Assembly (NCBI GenBank): GCA_015075515.1
Contig: JABTUE010000004.1
Location: 434,001 to 498,000, forward strand
From: Planctomycetota bacterium
GTDB taxonomy: Bacteria; Planctomycetota; UBA8742; UBA2392
Reading direction: 5' to 3'
DNA: 64,000 nucleotides
In this document: positions 27,165-36,595 of the stretch, in pieces
How the letters are laid out: every line of letters starts with the position of its first letter
Position numbering within the stretch: position 1 is the first letter of the stretch
Position numbers and translations under genes: made by a program
The notes under the pieces: generated by a model
The model's input: only the letters and a program-made list of their open reading frames with translations
Told to the model about the DNA's origin: nothing
Database searches by the model: none

Positions 27165-27521
27165 TCAGCTTGCCGGTGTCAGGCCGCCCCGGAACATGAA
27201 AAACGCCGCCCCGACCAGACACAGGCCCGCCCACAGGAAATCCCAGCGCAGTTCCACGCGCATGTAGAAGATGGCAAAGGCCGCGAACACGGCCATGGTG
27301 ATGACTTCCTGCATCACCTTGAGCTGGCCCAGGGAATAGACCCGCGCGCCAAGACGGTTGGCCGGCACCTGAAGGCAGTATTCAAAGAATGCCACGCCCC
27401 AGGAAATGAGCACGACCAGCCAGATCGCCTTTTCCTTGTGGTCCTTGAGATGCCCGTACCAGGCGTAGGTCATGAAGATGTTGCTGCCGATCAACAGCAG
27501 CGGCGCGTAGAGTTTTTCCAT
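27165..27521 (-). CDS. DUF486 / DMT-superfamily small membrane protein
   Basis: The protein has 118 residues with four predicted membrane helices: residues 5-21, ~33-49, ~72-88 and ~92-110. IGSNIFMTYAWYGHLK at the start and KVMQEVITMAVFAAFA in the middle match the DUF486 pattern. The function in the family is unknown, and the fold resembles half of a drug/metabolite transporter. The ATG at 27521 is 41 bp from the oxidoreductase stop on the same strand. Confidence 0.85.
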   Translation of the reverse strand: MEKLYAPLLLIGSNIFMTYAWYGHLKDHKEKAIWLVVLISWGVAFFEYCLQVPANRLGARVYSLGQLKVMQEVITMAVFAAFAIFYMRVELRWDFLWAGLCLVGAAFFMFRGGLTPAS

Positions 27522-27561
27522 GACATGCCCCCAACATGCCCTCGGGCTGTGAACCGGCCAT

Positions 27562-28722
27562 CTAGATCACGTTTGCTTCGTCATGCAGGCGCGAGGGGTC
27601 GGCAAAACGATCCAGCGCCAACTGGCTGATGTCCAGCGACCCGGCCCTGCCGTCCAGCACCAGTTCGCTGGTGACCAGTCCGGCGGCCGGGGCGTGCATC
27701 AGGCCGTGGCCGGAAAAGCCGGCGCAGGCGTAGACGTTTTCCATCGGCCCAAGGCGGTCAATGATCGGGTGGTGATCGGGCGTGACTTCGTACAGGCCGG
27801 CCCACTTGTGCTTGGGGCTGGCGTTTGCCAGCACCGGCGCGCGCTCCATGGCCGTCAGAAGCATTTTTTCGCCGTACTCTTCGTTGAAACTGGTGTCAAA
27901 GCCGGCGCTTTCGGTCTGGTCGCTCATGCCGATCAGCACGCCGCCGCTTTCGCGGTGGAAGTACAGCGTCGTGGACAGGTCCACGGTCATGGGAAATGGA
28001 TCGGCGATTTCGTCGAACTTGTCTGTCACGATGATCTGGCGGCGGATCGGGTCAATCGGCACGTCCACGCCCACCATGCCGCCCAGTCTGCGCGTCCAGG
28101 CCCCGGTGCACAAAATAACCGTGCCGGCCTTGATCTCGCCTTTACTGGTCCTGACACCGGTGGCGCGGCGGCCGCTGGCGTCGCGCTTGATTTCAAGTAC
28201 CTCGGCGCCGGTCTCGATCACAACACCCAGTTCGCGGGCGCGTTTGGCGTAACCCATCGTGATGTCGTTGGGGTCGCCAAAGCCGTCGCGCTGGTGAAAC
28301 GTCGCGCCCTGTACTCCCTCAATGTTCACGTAGGGCAGACGTTGTTCCACCTGGGCGGGGGCCAGCCAGTCCACCTTCATGCCCAGTTTCGTCCACATGG
28401 CGTGGCTCTTGCGAAAGCTGGCCACCAGCGCGTCGCTGGTCAGCAGAAAGCAGTAGCCCCACTGGCGGTACTGCAAAGGCTCGCCAATCACGTCGGCCCA
28501 GCGCTCGAACACGTCAATGCTCAGCAGGCTCAGGCGGGTGTTGATTTCGGTGCTGAACTGGGCGCGGATGCCGCCGGCGCACCTGCCCGTGCTTTCCTGG
28601 CCCAGAAACTCGTTGCGCTCAAGCAGAACAATCCTGCCGGCCTTGCGTTTGGCCAGGTGCCAGGCCACGGAAACACCGATACAGCCGCCGCCAATAACCA
28701 CGAAATCAGCACTGGTTTGCAC
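27562..28722 (-). CDS. FAD-dependent oxidoreductase, DadA/sarcosine oxidase beta type
   Basis: The protein has 386 residues from a GTG at 28722 chosen for its AGGAG site six bases upstream. A longer ATG start (28752) is possible. The N-terminal dinucleotide-binding motif FVVIGGGCIGVSVAWHLAKR, ERNEFLGQESTGRCAGGIRAQF, GVRTSKGEIKAGTVILCTGAWT and a C-terminal CAGFSGHGLMHAPAAG are typical of FAD amine or amino-acid oxidases. The substrate (an N-methyl or D-amino acid) cannot be told from the sequence. Confidence 0.9.
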   Translation of the reverse strand: MQTSADFVVIGGGCIGVSVAWHLAKRKAGRIVLLERNEFLGQESTGRCAGGIRAQFSTEINTRLSLLSIDVFERWADVIGEPLQYRQWGYCFLLTSDALVASFRKSHAMWTKLGMKVDWLAPAQVEQRLPYVNIEGVQGATFHQRDGFGDPNDITMGYAKRARELGVVIETGAEVLEIKRDASGRRATGVRTSKGEIKAGTVILCTGAWTRRLGGMVGVDVPIDPIRRQIIVTDKFDEIADPFPMTVDLSTTLYFHRESGGVLIGMSDQTESAGFDTSFNEEYGEKMLLTAMERAPVLANASPKHKWAGLYEVTPDHHPIIDRLGPMENVYACAGFSGHGLMHAPAAGLVTSELVLDGRAGSLDISQLALDRFADPSRLHDEANVI

Positions 28723-28810
28723 GGGAACTCCTGCGGGAACGCGCGGAAACATAACGTGGTGCCCTGCGCGCTTCCAGCCCGGCGGCGCCGCGACAGGTGA
28801 CGGGCCGGGT

Positions 28811-29647
28811 TCAGGCCCTGGCGGCCAGTGCCGCTTCGATGCGGCTGAAATCTTCGACCGGCAGGGTGCGCTTGCCAAAGTTCACACTGCGCGGGTGGTC
28901 GGGCCCGTGAAAGTCGGCCCCGCCGCTGACCAGCAGCCCCAGCTTGTCCGCCAGCGCCCGGTAATGCTCCTGCACGTCGTGCCGGTGGTCGCTGTGCACG
29001 CACTCAATGCCGTCCAGCCCGCTTTGCCGCAGATCAAACACAATCTCGTCGCCGCGCTGGTACAGACCGGGGTGCGCCACAAAGGCCAGCCCGCCCGCGG
29101 CGTGGATTGCCTCAATGGCCTGTACGGCCTTGAGCCGGTTGTGCTCGACATAGCCGGGGCGGCCCTTGCGCAGATAGCGTTCAAAGGCCTCGCTTTGTGT
29201 GGCCACAAACCCCTGCTGGATCATCACGCGCGCCAGCAGCGGCCGTGCCAGGGCGACTTCGTGGGGGATTTCCGGGTCCTTCAGCGGCACGCCCACGGCG
29301 CGAAGGCGCGCGATCATTTCCATGAACCGTGTGCGCCGGCGCGACCGGATCTCGTCGCACAGACTTGTCAGCGCGCGGTTGCGGCAATTCACGCCCAGGC
29401 CCAGCACGTGAATCTCAATGCCCAGGCAATCCACTGTGAATTCAACCCCGTGCACCAGCCGCAGACCGGCGCGGTCGGCCTCGGCCTGGGCCTCGGCAAC
29501 GCCGGCGACGGTGTCGTGGTCGGTCAGGGCCAGCACGTCAAGGCCGCGGGCTCTGGCCTCGCGCACCAGCGCGGTGGGGGACAACGTTCCGTCCGAACAG
29601 ATGGAATGGGAATGCAGGTCAACCTTAAGTGTCGCGTTGGCGGTCAT
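28811..29647 (-). CDS. PHP-domain metal-dependent phosphoesterase (TrpH-like)
   Basis: The protein has 278 residues from ATG 29647. PHP signature motifs are present: DLHSHSICSDGTLSP, ALTDHDTVAGV, VHGVEFTVDCLGIEIHVLG, FVAHPGLYQRG and a late SGGADFHGPDHP. Members of the TrpH/RnaA-Rrp group are 5'-nucleotidases or 3',5'-nucleoside bisphosphate phosphatases. Histidinol-phosphatase activity is possible in other PHP branches but is not indicated. It is divergent from crcB. Confidence 0.88.
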   Translation of the reverse strand: MTANATLKVDLHSHSICSDGTLSPTALVREARARGLDVLALTDHDTVAGVAEAQAEADRAGLRLVHGVEFTVDCLGIEIHVLGLGVNCRNRALTSLCDEIRSRRRTRFMEMIARLRAVGVPLKDPEIPHEVALARPLLARVMIQQGFVATQSEAFERYLRKGRPGYVEHNRLKAVQAIEAIHAAGGLAFVAHPGLYQRGDEIVFDLRQSGLDGIECVHSDHRHDVQEHYRALADKLGLLVSGGADFHGPDHPRSVNFGKRTLPVEDFSRIEAALAARA

Positions 29648-29693
29648 GTGCCCCCAAGGTATGGTCAGGGCGGTGATACGCAAAGGGCAGGCA

Positions 29694-30065
29694 ATGAAGT
29701 TTGTGCTTCTGGTGTGTCTGGGGGGCGCCGTGGGTTCAGGGCTGCGTTACGGCACGGACCGCGCGCTGCTGCACTGGCTGCCGGAACCGTCCCGTGCGTT
29801 TCCGTGGGCCACCCTGGCGGTCAATCTGGCCGGGTGTCTGGCCGCAGGTCTGCTGTACGGCTGGCTTTCGCGCGAGGGCGTGCGTTATGCCGACGACCTG
29901 AAACTTCTGCTGATCACCGGCCTGTGCGGCGGGCTGACCACCTTCAGCACGTTTGCGCTGCAAAGCCTTCAGGTCAGCCCCGGCAAGGCCATCGCCAACG
30001 TCGCGCTATCCGTGGCGGGGGGGCTGGCTCTGGCGTGGCTTGGGCTGTGGCTGACGCGGGCGTAG
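29694..30065 (+). CDS. crcB: Fluoride ion transporter CrcB/Fluc
   Basis: The protein has 123 residues with four membrane helices. LVCLGGAVGSGLRYGTDR, ATLAVNLAGCLAAGLLYGWL and LLITGLCGGLTTFSTFALQS are the Fluc family signatures, including the polar N and F-x-T-F pore residues. It works as a double-barrelled dimer exporting fluoride. I see no fluoride riboswitch in the short leader. Confidence 0.93.
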   Translation: MKFVLLVCLGGAVGSGLRYGTDRALLHWLPEPSRAFPWATLAVNLAGCLAAGLLYGWLSREGVRYADDLKLLLITGLCGGLTTFSTFALQSLQVSPGKAIANVALSVAGGLALAWLGLWLTRA

Positions 30066-30233
30066 GCCCGATCCGGCCCTTTACGGCGCGCCTGCTGCCG
30101 CTATCATCCCGGCCCTTCGTTGCGGCGTGGTGCGGCCCGTGCGGGCCGCCGCTGCAAAGCTTCTGCTCCGGCGGCGCGGGCTCGGGAAGGCCGCGCAACG
30201 CCGGTCGAATCACCCCTTCCCCGGAATTCTTTC

Positions 30234-31880
30234 ATGCCTGCCCAGGTTGTAGCCCACGCTGTAAACCCGCTGGTCCGCAAGTTCGGACCCAAACCCGAAA
30301 TCGTCGAGGCCGAACTGGCCTCGCTGTGGAAAGAACCCTCGGCCGAGTCGCTGGTGCCCAGCGCCCGGCACTTCACCGAAGAATCGCTGGTCAAGGGCCG
30401 CGTGGTCAGTGTCGGCAAGGACCAGATCACCGTGGACCTCGGCGCCAAGACCGTCGGCGTCATCAACACCCGCGAGTTTGAAACCGAGGCCGAACGCCCC
30501 AAGGCCGGCCAGGAAATCACCGTTTTCATTGAAGAGCTTGAGAACCAGGACGGGCTGATCCAGCTTTCCAAGCGCAAGGCCGACCGCAAGATCAACTGGC
30601 AGCGCGTGATTGAAAACCACAAGGAAGGCGACACCGTTCACGGCAAGGTGACCAAGAAGATCAAGGGCGGGCTGCTGATTGATATCGGCGTGCCGGCGTT
30701 TCTGCCGGCCAGCCAGGTCAGCATCCGGCGTGCGCGCGATGTCAACGAGTTCATCGGCGAAGAGCTGGAGTGCGAGATCATCAAGATTGACACCGCGCGC
30801 GAAAACATTGTGGTGTCGGCCCGCAAGCTGCAGGAACGCAACCGCGAGCGTCTGAAGGACGCGCTGCTTTCGGAAATCGAGGAAGGCCAGGTACGCGAGG
30901 GCGTGGTCAAGAACATCGCTGACTTCGGCGCGTTTGTGGACCTGGGCGGCATTGACGGCCTGCTGCACATCACCGACATGACCTGGGGCCGGATCCAGCA
31001 CCCCAGCGAAGCCGTGAAAATCAACGAGTCGGTCAAGGTGAAGGTGCTGAAGGTAGACCGCGAACGCGAGCGCATCGCCCTGGGCATGAAGCAGCTTGCC
31101 GACAGCCCGTGGAAGGGCATTGCCGACCGTTACCCGGTGGGCACGCGCCACAAGGGCAAGGTGGTCAACATCATGACCTACGGCGCGTTCATCCGGCTGG
31201 AGGAAGGCATCGAGGGCCTGGTGCACGTCAGCGAAATGAGCTGGACCAAGCGCGTGAACGACCCGCGCGAGGTGGTGCAGCTTGGCGACGACGTGGACGT
31301 GATCATCCTGGGCGTGAACGAGGAAAAGCAGGAAATCAGCCTGGGCATGAAGCAGCTTGAAGACAACCCGTGGGATCGCGTCAGCGAACGTTACCAGCCC
31401 GGCGCCAAGGTCAAGGGCGTGGTGCGCAACCTGACCACCTACGGCGCGTTCATCGAGATCGAGCCCGGCATTGACGGCCTGCTGCACGTTTCCGACATGA
31501 GCTGGACGCGCAAGGTCAGCCACCCCAACGAAATGGTCAAGAAGGGCGACGAAGTCGAGTGCGTGGTGCTGGCCGTGGACACCGAAAAGCACCGCATTGC
31601 CCTGGGCATGAAGCAGATGCGCAGCGACCCGTGGGAGGACGAAATCCCCACCCGCTTCAACGTAGGCGCGGAACTCAACGGCACGATCACCAAGATCACC
31701 AACTTCGGCGTGTTTGTTCAGTTGAACGACGACCTGGAAGGCCTGCTGCACATCAGCGAGCTGGCCGACGAAAAGGTCGCCAAGCCCGAAGAAGTGGTCA
31801 AGGTGGGCCAGGCGATCAAGGTGCGCGTGATCAAACTGGACCCCAAGGAACGCAAGATCGGCCTGACCGCCGTGAAGTAG
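30234..31880 (+). CDS. rpsA: 30S ribosomal protein S1
   Basis: The protein has 548 residues from ATG 30234 with six S1 (OB-fold) repeats, visible as GRVVSV..., GKVTKKIKGG, GVVKNIADFGAFVDLGG, GKVVNIMTYGAFIRLEEG, GVVRNLTTYGAFIEIEPG and GTITKITNFGVFVQL. The six-repeat form is that of Gram-negative-type S1, which unfolds and docks mRNA on the 30S subunit. It is followed by a strong terminator. Confidence 0.97.
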   Translation: MPAQVVAHAVNPLVRKFGPKPEIVEAELASLWKEPSAESLVPSARHFTEESLVKGRVVSVGKDQITVDLGAKTVGVINTREFETEAERPKAGQEITVFIEELENQDGLIQLSKRKADRKINWQRVIENHKEGDTVHGKVTKKIKGGLLIDIGVPAFLPASQVSIRRARDVNEFIGEELECEIIKIDTARENIVVSARKLQERNRERLKDALLSEIEEGQVREGVVKNIADFGAFVDLGGIDGLLHITDMTWGRIQHPSEAVKINESVKVKVLKVDRERERIALGMKQLADSPWKGIADRYPVGTRHKGKVVNIMTYGAFIRLEEGIEGLVHVSEMSWTKRVNDPREVVQLGDDVDVIILGVNEEKQEISLGMKQLEDNPWDRVSERYQPGAKVKGVVRNLTTYGAFIEIEPGIDGLLHVSDMSWTRKVSHPNEMVKKGDEVECVVLAVDTEKHRIALGMKQMRSDPWEDEIPTRFNVGAELNGTITKITNFGVFVQLNDDLEGLLHISELADEKVAKPEEVVKVGQAIKVRVIKLDPKERKIGLTAVK

Positions 31881-31902
31881 GCTTTTGGTCCGAGGTTGAA
31901 TC

Positions 31903-31932
31903 AAAGGGCGCCCGCAGCCGCGGGCGCCCTTT
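31903..31932 (+). terminator. Intrinsic terminator of rpsA
   Basis: A perfect 13-bp stem (AAAGGGCGCCCGC with its complement) closes an AGCC loop and is followed by a run of T. Confidence 0.92.
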
Positions 31933-32217
31933 TTATCACAGCACGCCGGCAATGCTTAAGTAACGCACGTCTTGCTTGGTGAAGAAAACATTTAGTTGCA
32001 TAAGTATTGACCGTATATGCGCCGCTGGCGCAGGTCAGACACGAAACCGGTGTTGCGCGGCACACACGGGCGTTTACACCGCAGACACACTGGATGTCCT
32101 AAAAACCGCTTGTAAAAGGCATTTCAGTCGTATCACCAGATTGATCATATCGGCGTGTGGCGGAACAGCGCCTGTTTCGCCAGCCGGAGCAGCCTGTTCT
32201 GCGAAAAAGTTGATTTC
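31933..32217. other. Intergenic region with no gene recognised
   Basis: These ~285 bases are visibly lower in GC than their surroundings. A short open frame at 31976-32221 has neither a ribosome-binding site nor protein-like composition, so I do not call it. I see no RNA gene or repeat. Confidence 0.5.
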
Positions 32218-33090
32218 CTAAGTATCAAGTATCGCCCGGTAACGGTTGTGATCCTTGGTAACGCGGCCGACCGGGTATTCGGGCTCGTGATAGAAAAACA
32301 CCCGGGCGTTGCGTTGCACCAGTTTCGGATACAGAGCCTCGCGCGCGCGCCAGCTTCCGCCGGCGTTGATGTCATAGGCGCTGATCCACGCCAGCGGCAC
32401 GTGGCTGGCCGTGGGCACCAGGTCGCCCAGGAAGCAGCCCGATTGCCCCTGATCCTCCAGCCAGATCACCGCGTGGTTTTCCGTGTGGCCGTTGGTGAAC
32501 TCAAACCGCACCCCCGGCACGATCTCGGCGTCGCCCTCAACCAGCCGCAGCCGGCCGCGTTCGGCCAGCGGCAGCAATGAATCCGGCGCGTAACTGGCTT
32601 TGTGCAGGTTGGTCGGACGGGTGGCGATTTCCCATTCGCCCTTCTGGGCCACGTAAGTCGCGTCGGGAAAGGTGGGGCGGTACGCCCCGTTTTCCAGCCG
32701 ACACAGGCCCCCGGCGTGATCCCAGTGCAAATGCGTGCAGGCCACGGTGTCAACCGATGCGGGGTCAACGCCGAGGGCGCGCACCAGTTCGTCCAGTGTC
32801 GGGCCGGCCCGGTCAATACCGTAGCGGTCGTGCAGCTCGGGGGCGATGGCCTGGCCGATGCCGCTTTCGATCACCAGTGTGTGTCCGGGCGTGCGCACCA
32901 GCAGCGGACGCATGGCCATGCGCACGCGGTTGCGGGCATCGGCCGGCAATTGCTGTTCCCACAGGGTCTTGGGCACCACGCCGTACATGGCCCCGCCGTC
33001 CAGCGACAGCCAGCCGTCCAGCAGCGTGGTGACCTCGATGCGCCCGATGCGCGCCGTGGCGTTGCCGTTGAAGTAACGCACTTCGCGCAT
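32218..33090 (-). CDS. MBL-fold metallohydrolase
   Basis: The protein has 290 residues from ATG 33090. The metallo-beta-lactamase metal motif THLHWDHAGG, FTNGHTENHAVIWLED (second His), GDLVPTASHVP and FFYHEPEYPVGRV (last His) are present in the expected order, with an unusual W in HxHxDH. The family includes lactonases and other hydrolases. The substrate is unknown. A possible quorum-quenching role is only speculation. Confidence 0.87.
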   Translation of the reverse strand: MREVRYFNGNATARIGRIEVTTLLDGWLSLDGGAMYGVVPKTLWEQQLPADARNRVRMAMRPLLVRTPGHTLVIESGIGQAIAPELHDRYGIDRAGPTLDELVRALGVDPASVDTVACTHLHWDHAGGLCRLENGAYRPTFPDATYVAQKGEWEIATRPTNLHKASYAPDSLLPLAERGRLRLVEGDAEIVPGVRFEFTNGHTENHAVIWLEDQGQSGCFLGDLVPTASHVPLAWISAYDINAGGSWRAREALYPKLVQRNARVFFYHEPEYPVGRVTKDHNRYRAILDT

Positions 33091-33118
33091 GGGGCGGCAG
33101 CTCCGGGCTGAAACGAAA

Positions 33119-33143
33119 GGCGCCTCCGCGCGGCGGAGGCGCC
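33119..33143 (-). terminator. Hairpin terminator behind the lipoprotein gene
   Basis: An 11-bp perfect stem (GGCGCCTCCGC with its complement) closes a three-base loop. It lies just after the stop of the - strand gene at 33161 and is followed on that strand by CTTTCGTTT. Confidence 0.65.
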
Positions 33144-33160
33144 GGCGGGTCAAGCGCAGA

Positions 33161-34030
33161 TTACTTCTCGTGGTAGACGTACCAAGCCTGCAGGGCGCCG
33201 CTTTCGTACACGAACTCGGCAATCACCACGGTTTCGCGGCCGCGCACGTCCTTGTGCAGCATGTAGTACTGGTGGGTCTCAAAGGGCCGGTGGAGAATCA
33301 CTTTGTCGGGCTGGCGGCCCTGAAACCACGAAAACAGCTCGGCGCGGTTGCGCGCGTACAGCAGCGACTCGGCCACGATGTAATCCGAAAACGTGGCTTT
33401 GCCGGCACCCTTGAAGTCGCCGCTGCCGAGTTTTTCCCGGTGGGCCAGCTCCACGCGGTTGAGGTCCGCCTGGGCGTTTTCGGCCTGCTTGCGGATGGCC
33501 GGCGCGCCCATGCCCACCTCAAGCACGGTGTTGAACTTGCGCATGAGTTTGGCCTCGAACTCCAGCAGGTGGCGTTCGCGCTGCTGTTCCTCAAGCGTGT
33601 AGCTGTTCCAGCTGACAAGCTGGTCAGCCTCGAACATCAGGTAAAAGTTGGTGCGGCTCTGGGTGTTGTAACGGCTGTAGAACAGCATGGTGGTGCTGCC
33701 GTCGCGGGTGATTTCGTCGGGTACTTCGGCGATGCGGCGGCGGGCGGCCTCGACGCTGATGCCGCGGGCCAGACGGTTGTGCAGGTCGGCGCGCACGTCA
33801 ATGCCGTTGCGGCGGATCCACTGTTCGCGGTCAAAACTGTCCTGGATGTCCAGAAACTCCAGGCGTTCCTTGTCGGTCATGACCTGAAGGTAGGTACTCC
33901 AGCGCGTCTTGGTGGGCGTGGAGGCGCTGCCGATGGCCTGGGGCCCGCGGCCCTTGACCTCAGGGCCTGAGGAACACCCGGCCAGAACGGTGGCCAAACC
34001 TACAAACAACGCCAAGGTTGCGTTTCGCAT
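33161..34030 (-). CDS. Lipoprotein, possibly GWxTD-like
   Basis: The protein has 289 residues from ATG 34030, with a lipobox ATVLAGC. The mature region starts with WSTYLQVMTDKERLEFLDI then REQWIRRNGIDVRADLHNRLARG, a pattern that recalls GWxTD-domain proteins (Y-x-x-T/D-x-E-R ... F-W-x-x-R-D). The rest, with many R/E and YEADQLVSWNSYTLEEQQRERHL-like helices, is not recognised. The function is unknown, and it probably faces the periplasm. It is followed by a terminator hairpin. Confidence 0.6.
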   Translation of the reverse strand: MRNATLALFVGLATVLAGCSSGPEVKGRGPQAIGSASTPTKTRWSTYLQVMTDKERLEFLDIQDSFDREQWIRRNGIDVRADLHNRLARGISVEAARRRIAEVPDEITRDGSTTMLFYSRYNTQSRTNFYLMFEADQLVSWNSYTLEEQQRERHLLEFEAKLMRKFNTVLEVGMGAPAIRKQAENAQADLNRVELAHREKLGSGDFKGAGKATFSDYIVAESLLYARNRAELFSWFQGRQPDKVILHRPFETHQYYMLHKDVRGRETVVIAEFVYESGALQAWYVYHEK

Positions 34031-34130
34031 GGCAGACCAGTTGAACCTGCGGGGGAGACCCCAATATATGCCCAAGAGGGGCCGGCGCAACGGACAATCC
34101 GACCTTGCCGCCGGCCCCGTCATGGCAATG

Positions 34131-35036
34131 TCACTTCTTGCCTTCGGCCTTCTTGGTTGCTTTCTCGCGCGTGGCCGCCATGCCGTCTTGGATATCCTTG
34201 GGGGGATCCTTGATGCCCTCAAGAGCTTTCAGCGCGCCCTTGGGGTCGCCCGTATCGAGCATGGCACAGGCACGGCCGTACTCGGCCCGGGCCCGATTTT
34301 CGGCACCAGCTTCCTTGAAATCCTTCAGAAACTCCGTGAATCGCGCCAAGGCACCTGCCGCATCGCCGCAATCCAGCGCGATGTTGGCCGCCCGCAGTGT
34401 CCAGGTTTCGATGCGAGAATCGGCCTTGTCGGCCTTCTTCAACAATTTGATTGCTTCGTCCATCGAGCCTGTGGCCTTGGCGCCGTCTTTGCCTTTGGCC
34501 CAGGCTTCGGCGCGCCTGGCATGATAGTCGGGGTCTTTTTTGGCGTCCTTGTTCTCCTTGGCCTCTCTTTCCAGCGCCTCAAGCTCCTTGCGCCAGGCAT
34601 CCCAGGCCTCGCGGGCGTTCTTGAACACGTCGTCGCGGGTGATGCCCGATTCCTGGCGCCACAGCGGCTTTTTGGCGCCGGGGGCAAATACGGCACAGGT
34701 ACCCAGCGGCCCGTATTTCTCGACCAGCTCCGGGTTCTGGGTCCATCCCGAACCGCCCGCCATGCCGTCGGCCATGTCCAGCCGGCCGATGTTGACTGTG
34801 GCCTTTACGAAGATGGCGGCATCTTCATCTTTGGCAGTGCGTTCGCGCAGCTTGTCGAAGTTGACGTCCGGGCCGCCCATGCCGGCCATGATCACAGCCA
34901 TGAAGATGGGCTGACTGGTTCGGGCGGCGGTTTTCTGTGCGGCATCCAGATCTTCCCATTTGGTTGAGGCTTGTGCCGAAAGCGAAGCGGCGAGCAAGGC
35001 GCCAAGCGCCAGCCCGAAGGCGTGAACACGAAGCAT
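34131..35036 (-). CDS. Secreted thioredoxin-fold/TPR-like protein without CxxC
   Basis: The protein has 301 residues from ATG 35036. A signal peptide (LALGALLAASLSAQA) is followed by a region like the start of thioredoxin-fold proteins (DAAQKTAARTSQPIFMAVIM). There is no CxxC, and MAGMGGPD sits where it would be. The C-terminal half is helical, Lys/Glu/Ala-rich with TPR-like spacing (AARKL-, GDAAGALARFTEFLKDFKE, GDPKGALKALEGI). It resembles the helical tails of the two selenoprotein TlpA-like genes at 46456 and 47522, so the three may belong to one secreted family. The function is unknown. Confidence 0.65.
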   Translation of the reverse strand: MLRVHAFGLALGALLAASLSAQASTKWEDLDAAQKTAARTSQPIFMAVIMAGMGGPDVNFDKLRERTAKDEDAAIFVKATVNIGRLDMADGMAGGSGWTQNPELVEKYGPLGTCAVFAPGAKKPLWRQESGITRDDVFKNAREAWDAWRKELEALEREAKENKDAKKDPDYHARRAEAWAKGKDGAKATGSMDEAIKLLKKADKADSRIETWTLRAANIALDCGDAAGALARFTEFLKDFKEAGAENRARAEYGRACAMLDTGDPKGALKALEGIKDPPKDIQDGMAATREKATKKAEGKK

Positions 35037-35107
35037 AGAAAGCTCCGGAGGGGGAGCAGGGGAATCGCGGTGATTATAGCCACAGCTAACGACGACGGCA
35101 AAAAGAA

Positions 35108-36595
35108 TCACCGGCCGCCTTCGCGGCGGAAGTCGCGCCCGTCAAAGCTGAACAGCACATCCTTGCCGTCTTCGCGGCTGGCCAGATGCACCGGGCGGTT
35201 CCAGATGCGGTTGAGGTTGATCAGCGTTTCGCGCATGTACTTGCTGTCCAGATCAAAGCCGTCGTGGCGGTGCACCAGCAGCAGTTCGCCGCGGTTGTGA
35301 AAGTTGCCGTCATGAACCTGGATGAAGGGTTCACCCATGTTCGTAAGCTGGGTCAGCAGCTTCTGCTTGATGGCCTCAAAATCGCGGGTGCTGATTTCAT
35401 AGCGCGCGCTGGTGGGGTTGTAGTCATAGGTGAACAGCTTGGCGCGCACGCAGAACTCGGGCGTCAGAAACTCGTCAATGAACGTCAGGTCGTTGTAGAC
35501 ACGGCGCACTTCAAAGATCTTGCGCCGGCCGGCCCCGCGTTCTTTGGTATCCCAGGCGGCGCGGGCGGCCATGTCTTCGCACTGGTCGTAGTCGCGGCCG
35601 TGCATGCCGCGATCCCACCGGTATTCAATATCGCGCAGCAGTTCCAGCCCCAGCTTGTAGGGGTTGATCACGCCCGGCTGCATGCCCATGGTCATGCTGT
35701 GGTGGTCGGCAAAATCCACGATCTCGGCGGCCGTGGCGGCCTTCTGGGTCATGATCATGCTGTGCCAGTAGCTGGCCCAGCCCTCGTTCATGATCTTGGT
35801 CTGGCGCTGGGGTGCAAAGTAATAGGCCTCGTCGCGCACAATGCCCAGCACGTCGCGCTGCCAGTTGCGCAGCGGGGCATAGTTGATCAAGAACCACAGC
35901 ACGTCCTTGATCGGCTGTTCGGGAAACTTGGGGGGCTGCTGTTTCTTTTTCAGCAGTTCGGACCGGCGCTGCTCGAGAATCTCGGGCGGGTTGATGTAGC
36001 GGTCCATGTAATCTTTGGATTTGAGCTTGGTGACCTCCACCCGTGCGGTTTCGTCCTGCAATTCGGTCTGTTCGCGCCGCACCGGCGGCTTGGTGAAGGG
36101 CAGGGCCGGGTCAATCAGGTTTTCCAGACTCAGACAGGCGTCAATGAAGGTTTCGACCTTTTCGCGCCCGTAATGGTCCATGTAGCGGCGGATGCGCGCC
36201 GCGTGGTTGGCCATCTGGTCCACCATCTTGCGGTTGGTCTTGCTGAACCAGGCGTTGTTCTTGAAGAAGTCGGCATGGCCGTACACGTGGGCCATGACCA
36301 GTTTCTGGGACACAAAGTCATTGCTGTCCATCAGGTAGGCAATCACCGGGTCGTTGTTGATCACCAGTTCGTAGATCTTGCTGATGCCGTAGGTGTAGCC
36401 CTTGAGCAGCTCTTCGTACTGCATGCCGAAGCGCCAGTGCGGGTAACGGGTGGGAAACCCGCCGTAGGCCGCGATTTCGTTCAGCGATTCGTAATCCAGC
36501 ATCTCAAAGTGCACGTCATAGAAATCCAGACCGTAGTCACGGGCGTGCTTGAGGATGCTTTCCTCGGCTTTGCGCAATTCAACGCTAAGCTGCAT
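35108..36595 (-). CDS. SpoVR family protein
   Basis: The protein has 495 residues from ATG 36595, with a GCAGGAG site upstream. It is recognisable as SpoVR/YcgB: FYDVHFEMLDYESLNEIAAYGGFPTRYPHWRFGMQYEE, HADFFKNNAWF, NEGWASYWHSMIMTQ, FADHHSMTMG and INPYKLGLELLRDIEYRWDRG. In Bacillus it is needed for spore cortex formation. In other bacteria it is usually encoded beside PrkA and YeaH in a stress-response set, but neither is adjacent here. Confidence 0.92.
   Translation of the reverse strand: MQLSVELRKAEESILKHARDYGLDFYDVHFEMLDYESLNEIAAYGGFPTRYPHWRFGMQYEELLKGYTYGISKIYELVINNDPVIAYLMDSNDFVSQKLVMAHVYGHADFFKNNAWFSKTNRKMVDQMANHAARIRRYMDHYGREKVETFIDACLSLENLIDPALPFTKPPVRREQTELQDETARVEVTKLKSKDYMDRYINPPEILEQRRSELLKKKQQPPKFPEQPIKDVLWFLINYAPLRNWQRDVLGIVRDEAYYFAPQRQTKIMNEGWASYWHSMIMTQKAATAAEIVDFADHHSMTMGMQPGVINPYKLGLELLRDIEYRWDRGMHGRDYDQCEDMAARAAWDTKERGAGRRKIFEVRRVYNDLTFIDEFLTPEFCVRAKLFTYDYNPTSARYEISTRDFEAIKQKLLTQLTNMGEPFIQVHDGNFHNRGELLLVHRHDGFDLDSKYMRETLINLNRIWNRPVHLASREDGKDVLFSFDGRDFRREGGR

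Noticed and set aside
28811..29647. PHP gene as the missing histidinol phosphatase
   Set aside because: Its motifs fit the TrpH/nucleotidase branch and it is not linked to the his operon.
29640..29693. Fluoride riboswitch ahead of crcB
   Set aside because: The leader is short and the conserved fluoride-aptamer sequence is not present.
31976..32221. Open frame of 81 codons on the + strand
   Set aside because: No ribosome-binding site, no protein-like composition and it lies in a region of unusual base composition.
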